The notes under the pieces: model-generated
Database searches by the model: none
Told to the model about the DNA's origin: nothing
The model's input: only the letters and a program-made list of their open reading frames with translations
Shown here: piece by piece, positions 7,569-15,895 of the stretch
Position numbering within the stretch: position 1 is the first letter of the stretch
How the letters are laid out: every line of letters begins with the position of its first letter
Assembly: GCA_030605085.1 (NCBI GenBank)
Contig: JAUWBH010000076.1
Location: forward strand, 1 to 25,596
Direction: 5' to 3'
Length of the DNA: 25,596 nucleotides
From: Promethearchaeota archaeon
GTDB taxonomy: Archaea; Asgardarchaeota; Lokiarchaeia; Sigynarchaeales; SOKP01
Position numbers and translations under genes: made by a program

Positions 7569-9098
7569 TTGAGTTTAAATGTCCAAGAGATCAAAAGCAA
7601 GTATTTAAATGAGTCTCATTCTGATGTGAAGATTAAGCTAATTGAATTACTATTGCAATGCTATGAGCCGGAAAAAGATGGAACCTCTTTTTTAAAAGCT
7701 CAATATAAGAGCGAAAAAGATGGAAGAGTTAGAGAAAAATTAATAGAATCAATTGGTAAGCTTGATAAGGAAGGTTCAATACAATTTCTCATTGAAGCAT
7801 TAGGGGATCCTAATGTCGAAGCTAAAAAAACAGCTATAATCGCTTTAAATGGTGTTAGTGGAGCATTAGAGCCATTAATTGAAGTACTAAAATTTCGAAA
7901 TAAAGAAATCTATGATACTTTGATTAACTCGATTGTAAAGATTGGTAAAAAATCCGATATACAAAAAATAATTAAATACATTCATGGAGGAAATCTAAAT
8001 ATCGTAAAGTCGATTCCAATAATCCTTGGTAAAATTAGAAAAAAAGAGGCTGTAGACACTCTTATAGAGTTATTAAAACACGAAAATTCAATTGTAAGGA
8101 AAAATTCGGTTAAAGCGTTAGAGAAAATAGTCGATACGGATTCAATTTCATGCATTATAGAAGCATTAAATGACAAAGACATAGAAGTAAAAATAACCGC
8201 AATTAATGTCTTAGGAAGAATAGGAAGTAAGAAAGCGATAAATCCTTTATTAGAGTTATTAAAATACGATAATGAGGATATTAGAAAATATACTGTTAAA
8301 GCGTTGGATAAAATTTTACTCAAATCGAAATCATTTAAAATCGTTTATAATGTTTTAAAGAAGAGAAATCTCATTGCGAGAAGAGAGGCTGTTAAATTAT
8401 TAGGAAGTGCTAAGAATGATCCTGACGCTTTACGGGTTTTAATTAGATTACTTAACAGTAGGGATTCACGGATAAGAAGTTTAGCGTATAGTGCGCTTTT
8501 AAAAATTTCTAATAAAAAGGTTGATTATTTAATTCTGGAAGCAATAAATGCAAGAGAATGGCATATCAGGAAGTACTGTGCAAAAATTATGGGCAAAATT
8601 GGAGACGAAACAACAATTGACTCGCTTTTTAATTTACTAGATGATTCAAAGAGTGGAGTTAGAAGGGCTGCTACTGATGCACTGTCGAAATTTGGAACGG
8701 CTCAAGTTACAGAACAAGCAATAAAATCTCTGGAAAGTTCTGATTGGCGCGTAAGGAGGTCCGCCGTAGATTTATTAGTAAAGATTGGTACCGATGATGC
8801 TATAGAGCCACTTATCTCTTGTTTAAATGACGAGGATATATATGTGAAAAGTTGGGCGGCAAAATCTCTTGGTAAACTAAAAAATGTGAAAAATATCGAA
8901 CCGCTTGTGAAATTATTACAAGATAATGATCCTAAAATCCGTCTAGCTGCAGTGAAAGCGTTAGCGGAATTAGGAGACAAGAAAGCTCTTAATCCACTAA
9001 TTAGTGCATTAGGCGATGCACTAATGCATCCCACATTAAGAAAGGAGATAGAAAAGGCATTAAATCAAATTGATAAGGATTGGATGAAAAATTTGTGA
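7569..9098 (+). CDS. HEAT-repeat (PBS-lyase-type) scaffold protein
   Basis: A 509-residue protein made almost entirely of about 15 repeats of roughly 31 residues, of the pattern AI.PLI..L.D....VR..A..ALG.IG. Clear examples are DTLIELLKHENSIVRKNSVK, NPLLELLKYDNEDIRKYTVK, and the C-terminal EPLVKLLQDNDPKIRLAAVK. The repeats are short HEAT/PBS-lyase type and should form a right-handed alpha solenoid used for protein binding. There is no catalytic domain, signal peptide or membrane helix. It starts at TTG, with AGGT about 8 nt upstream. The gene lies 99 bp before the CheA-like gene on the same strand, so it may serve as a partner or scaffold for that signalling protein; this is context only. The repeat family is certain, the role unknown. 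Confidence 0.9.
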   Translation: MSLNVQEIKSKYLNESHSDVKIKLIELLLQCYEPEKDGTSFLKAQYKSEKDGRVREKLIESIGKLDKEGSIQFLIEALGDPNVEAKKTAIIALNGVSGALEPLIEVLKFRNKEIYDTLINSIVKIGKKSDIQKIIKYIHGGNLNIVKSIPIILGKIRKKEAVDTLIELLKHENSIVRKNSVKALEKIVDTDSISCIIEALNDKDIEVKITAINVLGRIGSKKAINPLLELLKYDNEDIRKYTVKALDKILLKSKSFKIVYNVLKKRNLIARREAVKLLGSAKNDPDALRVLIRLLNSRDSRIRSLAYSALLKISNKKVDYLILEAINAREWHIRKYCAKIMGKIGDETTIDSLFNLLDDSKSGVRRAATDALSKFGTAQVTEQAIKSLESSDWRVRRSAVDLLVKIGTDDAIEPLISCLNDEDIYVKSWAAKSLGKLKNVKNIEPLVKLLQDNDPKIRLAAVKALAELGDKKALNPLISALGDALMHPTLRKEIEKALNQIDKDWMKNL

Positions 9099-9197
9099 AA
9101 ATAAATTATGTTTTGCATTTAAATAAAATTTTAAATCAAGATTTAGATAAATAATTAAGAGAAATTTTGCTAAATATTACAAATTATAGGTGTTTTA

Positions 9198-10496
9198 GTG
9201 GTAAATCAGGAAGAAATTGAGATGTTTATAGGGGAAGCAGAAAGTCATGTTCAAAATGCAGAAAGAATCATTCTTAATTTTGAAGATAATCCAAAGAATA
9301 AAAAATCTCTTGACGAGCTCAATTATACCTTTCAAGCATTAAAAGCACTTGCTCCAATGGTGGGTTTTAATAATCTTTCAATGTATTGCCTTTATTATGA
9401 ATCCATTGTCGAAACTGCCAAAGATCCTAATAAGAATATGTCAAGCATTAATGAGTTTATTGAAATTATATGTGAAAGTCTTGAGTTTTTACACTCAGTG
9501 ATAAACAGAGTTAAAGAAGGAGATATGAAAGATGTCGATCCTATAACTCTAAACGATCAAAAGAGTACTTTAGACAATTTTAAGAGCGAGTATAAAATCA
9601 CGTTCATAAAACCAATTGAAATTGAAGAAATTGACACTATTTCAGATGACAAAAAAAATAAATTTTATAAAATACATATACAAATATCAGAAACTTGCAA
9701 ATTTAAAAGAGTTAGATTATTTTTTATATTCCGAGCGTTAAATAACATCGGGCATATTTGTTGGAGTAATCCAAATCCGACTATATTAGAAAATGCGGAT
9801 TTTGAGTTTGATTTTGAAATATTCTTTATAAGTCATAGTAAAAGTGAAGAAATTGAATGGATTTTAGACGAAATCTTAGAAATAGATATAAGAATCATTA
9901 AAGACATAAATCCTAAAGAATTTAAAAAAATAATTACGGATTACTGTTTAAAATGGCAAAAATCAAAAGAAAAAATGGAGAAATTAAAAGAAACTTTTGA
10001 TGAACTGGAACGAGAGTATGAAATTAATTTTATTTATCCTATATCTACTGAAGAATTTGACTTAATGTCGAAGGACAAAAGCAATATTTTTTATTATTTA
10101 TATGTCCGTATAAATTTATCCAGCAAGAATAAAAAAGCGAGATTATATTTTATATTAAAGGCTTTAAACGAGATAGATCATATATGTTGGAGCAACCCGA
10201 ACCCTAGATTGCTAGAAAATGCTATGTTTAATTTAGATTTTGAATTATACGTTGTAAGCAAGAAATACCCTGATGTGATTTATCAAAGCTTAGAAAAAAT
10301 CTTAGAAATAGATAGAAAAATTGTTAAAGAATTAAAGAAGAATGAATTTAAAAAGGTTATTACTAAAAAGGGTTCAAAAGAGCAGAAAAAAATCCAAAAG
10401 GTTCTTGATGGCCTAGACGAGAGACTCGCATTAGGGGAAATTTCTGAAGAAACATATTCCAGACTTTACAAGAAATGGAAAAGCAAGTTAATTTGA
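9198..10496 (+). CDS. CheA-like protein: degenerate Hpt plus two P2-like domains, no kinase
   Basis: A 432-residue soluble protein that resembles only the N-terminal part of chemotaxis kinase CheA. Residues 1-105 fit an Hpt (P1) four-helix domain, but the phospho-accepting His of the usual H-T-L-K-G is Gln46 (QALKALAPMVGF). Residues about 132-237 and 284-389 are two copies of a P2-like ferredoxin fold. Both have the order Y.I.(F)I.PI, R..F(I).(R/K)ALN.I, HICWSNPNP (186-194 and 338-346), and a helix with LEID. A charged coil joins them, and the last 32 residues (LDERLALGEISEETYSRL) look like a SHOCT motif. There is no ATPase, dimerisation or CheW-like domain. GTG at 9198 has AGGTG 5 nt upstream. 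It may bind response regulators without phosphotransfer; no other chemotaxis gene is in the window. Confidence 0.75.
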   Translation: MVNQEEIEMFIGEAESHVQNAERIILNFEDNPKNKKSLDELNYTFQALKALAPMVGFNNLSMYCLYYESIVETAKDPNKNMSSINEFIEIICESLEFLHSVINRVKEGDMKDVDPITLNDQKSTLDNFKSEYKITFIKPIEIEEIDTISDDKKNKFYKIHIQISETCKFKRVRLFFIFRALNNIGHICWSNPNPTILENADFEFDFEIFFISHSKSEEIEWILDEILEIDIRIIKDINPKEFKKIITDYCLKWQKSKEKMEKLKETFDELEREYEINFIYPISTEEFDLMSKDKSNIFYYLYVRINLSSKNKKARLYFILKALNEIDHICWSNPNPRLLENAMFNLDFELYVVSKKYPDVIYQSLEKILEIDRKIVKELKKNEFKKVITKKGSKEQKKIQKVLDGLDERLALGEISEETYSRLYKKWKSKLI

Positions 10497-10520
10497 GATG
10501 TTCGTAAAATTTTGAAGTCT

Positions 10521-10739
10521 TTATTTTTTTAAGTACATACTTTTTAATCTTAATTCATGATAACAACTACAACAATAAAACTCAATATAAGGATTTTCCC
10601 ATAATTCTATTAATCTTTTTGGTTTCATTGGATAATTTTCTCGGATTAAATCGTTATGGTTAAGAAAGATTTTACAGCGCCAACATCGCCTCATTTTCAA
10701 TGTTTTTTTAGATTTACTTAAATACGGGCCATACATCAT
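10521..10739 (-). CDS. Small Cys-rich, putative zinc-binding protein (C-terminal part of a longer frame)
   Basis: A 72-residue stretch with C-x2-C (CWRC) and a later CCSC, a likely four-Cys zinc ribbon, in a basic context ending KSMYLKK. The ATG pair at 10739 is the only canonical start in this frame. However, the same frame stays open and coding-like for a further 88 codons upstream without any ATG, GTG or TTG, so this is probably the C-terminal half of a protein of about 160 residues. The gene converges on the CheA-like gene, with 24 bp between the stop codons. I do not recognise the family. Confidence 0.55.
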   Translation of the reverse strand: MMYGPYLSKSKKTLKMRRCWRCKIFLNHNDLIRENYPMKPKRLIELWENPYIEFYCCSCYHELRLKSMYLKK

Positions 10740-11010
10740 TTCATTAAATTTATCATCACTCTCTAGTACTTTATTAAACGTAAATGCTATGATTTTATCG
10801 CATTTTGGAATAAATAATTCTTCTATTTCGATGATTTTGTTCTCATTTTCTCCAATTTCTAAGTCTTTTGGAGGAAATGGAAGATCATTTATTGAATTGT
10901 ATAATAATTTTATTTTTTTATGAACAAACCTCTGGTTATAATTAGCTAATTTAATAAAAACTATTAAATAATCATCGGAAAAAAATATATCTTCTATACC
11001 TATTTATCAT
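10740..11010 (-). pseudogene. Upstream coding extension of the zinc protein, apparent frameshift
   Basis: Reading the frame of the zinc protein backwards from 10739, it stays open to 11003. It gives acidic, coding-like sequence, for example IEDIFFSDDYLIVFIKLA and LPFPPKDLEIGENENKII, but contains no start codon. In another frame an ATG lies at 11010 (MINRYRRYI). Deleting one base from the seven-A run at 10979-10985 would join that ATG to this frame, giving about 162 residues in all. Either the homopolymer is a sequencing or assembly error, the gene is broken, or expression needs slippage. Confidence 0.5.
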
Positions 11011-11186
11011 CACTTTTTTTTTAACTAATTTTATGATTATTACCGTACAAGACATCTATAAATCTGCTTTTTGGAAAGTTTTTTTCAGATTTTTCTCATA
11101 TGGTATTATTTTTAAAAATTATATGGAGCAAATTTATTTAAATTTATTATATTAAATATTAATTTTTAAAATATCAGATTCTTTGC

Positions 11187-12446
11187 GTGAGCGTTGAAAT
11201 TAGAGAATTTTTTATGAATACAAAGCTTATAAAATTAATGACTTCTAAGATTGGAAAAAGAGCTTTTATTCAAAAACGCCTTTATTTTTATCATTTTCTA
11301 AATGATGGAATAACATTTGTTCTACCTACTTTAATGGTAAGTTTTTTTATTGCTTTTAATCTGAACTGGTTTCAAGTTGGATTAATTTTTGGCTTTAATG
11401 CACTTGCAATGATCGGATTCCAGATTATTATCGGTTATTATACGGATAAGGACATTTCCGAAAAATTAATGAAAGTGGGAATTTTATTACTAGCGTTAAC
11501 ATCGTTTTTAATGATATTTTCTTTTGATTTTTTAAGCCTTTTAATATTTTCAATCTTTTCTGGGATTGCTTTATCCTTCCAACATTCAATTTCATACGCA
11601 ACAATTAGTAGAATGTATCAGGAAAATAGGGATGTTATGATAGGGCGACAAGGAGCAGCAGGAGATATGGGTAAATGTGTTGCAATTTTTAGTTCGGCGC
11701 TAATATTAATTATATTTGCTTCTTGGCAGCTTGTATTACTATTATGGTCAATAACAGCTTTTCTAATATTCGTTTTAATTTCCTACAATTTAAGAAATAT
11801 AAAATTCAAAGATTTTTTTCTTGACACCTCTATTAACATCACTAATGAAAATAATTTTGTAAAAAACAGTGAAAAAAAGTTTGAGAGTACAGCAATCCTT
11901 TTTCTTGTCATCGCATACATCCTTTATGCCGCAATCTTTTCTATATTAATAATAAATCTTGCTACATATTTAAGAGTGGAAAAAACGGGATTAGTATCTG
12001 AGTTTTCTGGATTAATATTGGGTTTCACAATAATTTTTGGAATATTAGGAGCTTATACTTCTGGAATTTGTAAGAGTAAATTAGGATTAACAAATTCATT
12101 AATTATATTTGGTACTTTTTTAATATTTATTCTAACTTTTTACTTAATAATAGATACAAGTGATTTATTGATTACTTTAATCTTTTTCGCAATTATCGGT
12201 TTTTTCTTATTTTTAATATATCCACAATTGTTAGCAACAGTGAACGATATCTTTCGATCTAAAAAAGTAGGCTTTTTTTTTGGAATTGTACTAAGTATAG
12301 GTTGGTTTGGAAATTTCCTAGGGTCGTTAATAGGTGGATATTTCGCCGATATTTATTCTGCTAATGTGTTTTTTGTTTTAAGTATAATCTGGTTTCTAAT
12401 TATAATCTGTTTATCAGTGATGGTAAAGATTAAACACAAAATATAG
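11187..12446 (+). CDS. MFS transporter
   Basis: A 419-residue membrane protein with about 12 hydrophobic segments in two halves of six, as in the major facilitator superfamily. The HFLNDGITFVLPTLMVSFF segment on helix 1 is like that of fosmidomycin-resistance-type and related exporters, and a GYYTDK loop follows helix 2. A hydrophilic central loop (about residues 210-235, rich in Asn and Lys) separates the halves. The substrate cannot be told from sequence. The start may be GTG at 11187 (no Shine-Dalgarno) or ATG at 11214, which gives a 410-residue protein and a more typical short cytoplasmic N-tail. It lies after an AT-rich promoter region and appears to stand alone; the next gene starts 127 bp downstream. 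Confidence 0.82.
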   Translation: MSVEIREFFMNTKLIKLMTSKIGKRAFIQKRLYFYHFLNDGITFVLPTLMVSFFIAFNLNWFQVGLIFGFNALAMIGFQIIIGYYTDKDISEKLMKVGILLLALTSFLMIFSFDFLSLLIFSIFSGIALSFQHSISYATISRMYQENRDVMIGRQGAAGDMGKCVAIFSSALILIIFASWQLVLLLWSITAFLIFVLISYNLRNIKFKDFFLDTSINITNENNFVKNSEKKFESTAILFLVIAYILYAAIFSILIINLATYLRVEKTGLVSEFSGLILGFTIIFGILGAYTSGICKSKLGLTNSLIIFGTFLIFILTFYLIIDTSDLLITLIFFAIIGFFLFLIYPQLLATVNDIFRSKKVGFFFGIVLSIGWFGNFLGSLIGGYFADIYSANVFFVLSIIWFLIIICLSVMVKIKHKI

Positions 12447-12573
12447 GAAATTGAGTCGGATTTTTAAACTTTAGTTTATTATGAATTAGGAAATTTTTAA
12501 TAATCTTTACGATTAATGGTATTATTAATAAAATGTCCGAAAACGGATTAAATTTTTCAAATGGCGCTGAAAG

Positions 12574-13128
12574 ATGGAGAAGCAAGACTCTAAAGGTAAA
12601 ATCGTTAAAGAAACATTCCCTTCGGAGATCATTTCCATCATTGGAGATATTCTTGCGGGGATTGTTCTGTTGTTATTAATCTTACCTTTTAAGAGTTTTC
12701 TTATTTTAATTCTAATGATACCTGCCCTACTTTCGCTTAGAGGAAATATTAGTGGTCCTTTTATTGCAAGAACCTCAAGAGATTTTATTATAGGAGAATT
12801 TAATAAGAAATCATGGATTGAGAATACTTCAGCAACCATTATTTTGTCCTTAATTACATCTTTCTTAATTGGAGTACTTACTATTATTTTAAATTCTTAT
12901 TTAATTAAAACTGAAGTTTTATCAATGGAATTTCTAATTCTAATTCCTATAATTTGTATACTATTCACATTGTCCGTTTCAATTCCAAGTTCAACAGCGT
13001 TAAATTATGTAGCTTTTAGGTATGGATTGGATCCCAATAATGTGGTAAATCCTATAATGACCGCAATTGACGATTTTTTCACGGTTATTAGTTTTTATTT
13101 GACATTATTAATTTTGGGGGTACATTAG
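12574..13128 (+). CDS. MgtE-type divalent cation transporter membrane subunit, first half
   Basis: A 184-residue membrane protein corresponding to a single MgtE integral-membrane domain with about five helices. Diagnostic segments are PALLSLRGNISGPFIART (the conserved PAL..L.GN...P...R) and GLDPNNVVNPIMTAIDDFFT near the C-terminus, whose DPNN.V.P....IDD acidic residues line the ion path in MgtE. It lacks the cytosolic N and CBS domains of bacterial MgtE, as is usual for split archaeal forms. The next gene, 3 bp downstream, encodes the matching second half, so the two presumably form one Mg2+/divalent cation channel. ATG 12574 is the annotated start; no strong Shine-Dalgarno is present. Confidence 0.85.
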   Translation: MEKQDSKGKIVKETFPSEIISIIGDILAGIVLLLLILPFKSFLILILMIPALLSLRGNISGPFIARTSRDFIIGEFNKKSWIENTSATIILSLITSFLIGVLTIILNSYLIKTEVLSMEFLILIPIICILFTLSVSIPSSTALNYVAFRYGLDPNNVVNPIMTAIDDFFTVISFYLTLLILGVH

Positions 13129-13131
13129 CAA

Positions 13132-13683
13132 ATGAAATACTTCGTAAAAATATTAAAAGAATCAATAGCCATTGTAATCTTCTCATCATTAATGGGCTTC
13201 TTCTCAGGTACATTGTTATATGCAAATCAGGAGATATTATATATGATTCCGATCATTCTTTTAATATTACCCGCTTTAAATTCTTTAACAGGTGATATTT
13301 CCACAGTTTTAGTATCTCGTTTGACATCTGGCTTGTATATAGGATCAATTCCACCAAAAGTTCAAAAATCGGATAAATTAAAAGAAAACTTTTTCGGATT
13401 GTTAATTACTCTTTTATTGAGTTTAGGTTTACTAATCGTTTTTGGATATGCTATAGCGATAACAACGGGAGTTAAAATTTTTAACCCTTTTTTAATGATT
13501 TTCATTTTAACTATTACACTTTTATTACTGTTTGTTGTATTGTTCATGTCCTTATTTATCTGTTCAATTTATTTTTTTAAAAGAGGGAAAGATCCTAACA
13601 ATTTCTTAATTCCTCTGTTAACATCATTAGCTGATTTCCTAACTCCTTTATTTTTGATTATATTTATCAAAATATTTATATAA
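13132..13683 (+). CDS. MgtE-type divalent cation transporter membrane subunit, second half
   Basis: A 183-residue partner of the preceding protein with the same five-helix layout and the same signature blocks: PALNSLTGDISTVLVSRLTS and GKDPNNFLIPLLTSLADFL. GN is replaced by GD and IDD by LAD, as expected for diverged paralogous halves. No cytosolic domain is present; gating is probably supplied by the PhoU/TrkA-C protein encoded 18 bp downstream. The 3-bp spacing to the first half and the shared strand show a transcription unit. A single-domain homodimer is the alternative, but the side-by-side divergence favours a heterodimer. Confidence 0.85.
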   Translation: MKYFVKILKESIAIVIFSSLMGFFSGTLLYANQEILYMIPIILLILPALNSLTGDISTVLVSRLTSGLYIGSIPPKVQKSDKLKENFFGLLITLLLSLGLLIVFGYAIAITTGVKIFNPFLMIFILTITLLLLFVVLFMSLFICSIYFFKRGKDPNNFLIPLLTSLADFLTPLFLIIFIKIFI

Positions 13684-13701
13684 ATTAAAAAATAGAAAAT
13701 A

Positions 13702-14967
13702 ATGAGTGAAAAGAACAAGAATAAGATGCCGGTTAAAAAGAAATTTAAGTACAAGCCTTTATCATTAAAAGACATTCTAAGAGAAATGAAACAGAATGTA
13801 GATTTAATGATTGACTTAGCTTATAGCGCTATAAAATTTGGGAGTAAAGAAATTGCTGATGAAGCCTACAAAATTGAGGGAAGAATCCACGAACTAACTT
13901 TTTTGCTAAATTTTCAAATAATCCAAACTCAAGCTGGAGGTTTTAAAGAAGCCAAAATGTTAGAACCGATAGTTTTTATGGGTTTTTGTATTGATAAAAT
14001 CTCTGATGCTCTGTCGGATATTGCGAGGGTCGTATACATTAACAACGATATATCACAATTTACGCAATTATTTTGGGATTATGTTCCAGAACCCATTGTC
14101 AAAATAACCGTAAATAGAGGCTGTGAATTCATAGGAAAATCTCGTAAAGATGTTCATTTCAGGTCAAAGCATGGCGTTAATTTGATAGCAATGAGGAGGG
14201 ATGATATTTGGATTTTTGGAATAGCTGAGAGAGTTTTAGAAAATGATATTTTGATCATTAAAGGAGAAATTCAACCAATAATGGATGTAAAAAAATTATG
14301 TCACGATGATGAACCAATTTCTTTTCAAATAGATGATGAGAAAAAGGATTCTGAATTTGACCTAAATAACCCGGAAATTTTCGAAAAATTGGAAGAACTT
14401 AAGAAAAATTACGTGCTAATAACAGACATTTCAGAAACTATGATTGAACTTGCTTTTGCGGCTCTGTTTTTCAATAATTACGATATTGCGGAAGATGTTT
14501 TAGAAATGGAAGAATTGATGGACGGCTTAAATATCGCTTTTGAAAAAGATCTTTTAGATTTAGCACACAAGATAGAATCTCCAAGAGACCTTACTGGGAT
14601 AATGAGAATTGTTTTTTCCTGTGAATTAATCGCAGACGCGGCAGCAAATATCTCCGAAAATATTATTAAAGGGTTTGAACCTCATAGAATTCTTCAAAAA
14701 GCTATAGCTGAGACTTCAGAAATAGTTGTTCGAGAAATTTTATCGGAAGATTCCTATTTTGGGGGAAAGACCTATATTGAACTTCAAGATAGTCGTTATA
14801 AAAGAGGATTTCACATTATTGCTTTAAAAAGGGAAGATAAGTGGATTTATAGTTTTAAACCAGATTTTATTTTTGAAGAAGGGGATTTGTTAATTGGGTT
14901 AGGCCCTAAAGAAACTGTTGAGCAATGGCGAAGATGTGTAAATCCAGAAAAATTTAGAGAAGATTAA
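13702..14967 (+). CDS. Duplicated PhoU/TrkA-C regulatory protein
   Basis: A 421-residue cytosolic protein with an internal duplication of a PhoU-like helical bundle followed by a TrkA-C (RCK_C) beta domain. The first copy spans about 24-110 (ILREMKQNVDLMIDLAYSAI) and 127-200 (EFIGKSRKDVHFR..GVNLIAMRRDDIWIFGIAE). The second spans about 235-325 (NYVLITDISETMIELAFAAL) and 332-412 (GFHIIALKREDKWIYSFKPD). RCK_C domains bind small ligands such as nucleotides and gate cation channels, and PhoU bundles often partner with them. Its place right after the two MgtE genes, with an 18-bp gap, makes it the likely regulatory subunit of that transporter. This PhoU/TrkA-C plus split-MgtE arrangement is known in archaea; the ligand is unknown. 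Confidence 0.85.
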   Translation: MSEKNKNKMPVKKKFKYKPLSLKDILREMKQNVDLMIDLAYSAIKFGSKEIADEAYKIEGRIHELTFLLNFQIIQTQAGGFKEAKMLEPIVFMGFCIDKISDALSDIARVVYINNDISQFTQLFWDYVPEPIVKITVNRGCEFIGKSRKDVHFRSKHGVNLIAMRRDDIWIFGIAERVLENDILIIKGEIQPIMDVKKLCHDDEPISFQIDDEKKDSEFDLNNPEIFEKLEELKKNYVLITDISETMIELAFAALFFNNYDIAEDVLEMEELMDGLNIAFEKDLLDLAHKIESPRDLTGIMRIVFSCELIADAAANISENIIKGFEPHRILQKAIAETSEIVVREILSEDSYFGGKTYIELQDSRYKRGFHIIALKREDKWIYSFKPDFIFEEGDLLIGLGPKETVEQWRRCVNPEKFRED

Positions 14968-14988
14968 TTGTAAGGAAGAGATTGAGAA

Positions 14989-15576
14989 ATGAGCGAGGAA
15001 AAAATTAAAGAATTATTTCGAAAAACAATGCTAGAGATTGCTAATCAAGTGAAAAAAAATGAAGAATTAATTAACAATAAAGATATTGACCACCTAATTC
15101 ATTTAATACTTCAAGTTAAAAATTCTAATGATATGGTGTTTGTCTATGGGGCTGGAAGATCCGGCTTTATAGGTCGTTGTTTTGCTCAAAGATTAATGCA
15201 CCTTGGAATTAACAGTTGTTTTGTATCTGATGCCGTTACTCATCAATTTTCGAAAAATGATTTACTTATATTAATAAGCGGGAGTGGAGAAACAACTTCG
15301 CCAGTAGCAATAGCTCAAAAAGCAAAAATAATCGGTGGAAAAATAGCTTTATTAACTGGAAATGTCGAAAGTACAATTGGAAAAATATCCGATTGTAGGA
15401 TTAAAATAGAAGGTAAAAGTAAAGATAAGGCAATTTCTGAGAAAAGTCTTGCTCCATACACAAGTTTATTCGATATATCTACTTTGTCTGTGTTAGATTC
15501 TATTGGAGCCGTATTAATGGATATTTTGGTTGTTAGTGAAGAAGATATAGACAAACGGCACGCAACGATTGAATAA
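14989..15576 (+). CDS. hxlB: 6-phospho-3-hexuloisomerase (SIS domain)
   Basis: A 195-residue SIS-fold isomerase that interconverts hexulose 6-phosphate and fructose 6-phosphate in the ribulose monophosphate pathway, used by archaea for pentose supply or formaldehyde fixation. Motifs are YGAGRSGFIG at 53-62, QRLMHLG, the phosphate-binding ISGSGETTSP at 96-105, and the terminal RHATIE typical of the family (usually RHANLE). The usual PMGTLFE block appears as PYTSLFD at 156-162, so the acidic residue there is Asp162 rather than Glu. The 3-hexulose-6-phosphate synthase gene (hxlA) is not in the window. AAGGAAGAG lies before ATG 14989, and the 21-bp gap from the PhoU gene suggests co-transcription, though a functional link with cation transport is not evident. 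Confidence 0.88.
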   Translation: MSEEKIKELFRKTMLEIANQVKKNEELINNKDIDHLIHLILQVKNSNDMVFVYGAGRSGFIGRCFAQRLMHLGINSCFVSDAVTHQFSKNDLLILISGSGETTSPVAIAQKAKIIGGKIALLTGNVESTIGKISDCRIKIEGKSKDKAISEKSLAPYTSLFDISTLSVLDSIGAVLMDILVVSEEDIDKRHATIE

Positions 15577-15646
15577 GTTTAATATTTTATTTATCCTTTC
15601 ATTATTAAAATTTAAAATATTATGATTAAAAAAGGAATTGAATAAT

Positions 15647-15844
15647 ATGATTCCGAGAAAGATATTTGAAGAATTAAAAGGAGTACAAGTTAGATTATAT
15701 ATAAAAGATTTACCAGATCCTCATTGCATTCAATTGGGAAAAATTGAGGCTGTTACGGAGCATATCGTGATATTTAAAGACGAAGAACATGACACCTTAA
15801 TTTATATTCCTATAGAAAATATTGTCTTAATAAAAACCGCATAA
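15647..15844 (+). CDS. Small beta-barrel (LSm/SH3-like) protein
   Basis: A 65-residue protein predicted to be nearly all beta after a short N-terminal helix: IFEELKGVQVRLYI, CIQLGKIEAVTEHIVIFKD, TLIYIPIENIVLIKT. The LKG..V.(L)..I...G.I..V.....F.D......IP.ENI.LI pattern resembles LSm/Sm-like or related SH3 barrels, so nucleic-acid binding is possible, but I see no clear Sm2 motif. An upstream TTG at 15638 is only 1 nt from AAAGGA (15631-15636), too close. ATG at 15647 has a 10-nt spacing and is the better start. It lies 70 bp after hxlB and 51 bp before the GH94 gene. Confidence 0.65.
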   Translation: MIPRKIFEELKGVQVRLYIKDLPDPHCIQLGKIEAVTEHIVIFKDEEHDTLIYIPIENIVLIKTA

Positions 15845-15895
15845 TATCTGAAATTATAGTACTAATTCTTGATTCTATAATTTTTTTACATAATT

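Noticed and set aside
12533..12676. ORF from ATG 12533 (MSENGLNFSNGAERW) as an alternative start of the first MgtE gene
   Set aside because: It is in a different frame from MgtE and would need a frameshift; MgtE from ATG 12574 already has a plausible cytosolic N-tail.
12525..12839. Minus-strand 104-codon ORF over the first MgtE gene
   Set aside because: Antisense shadow of the MgtE frame, with no independent coding features.
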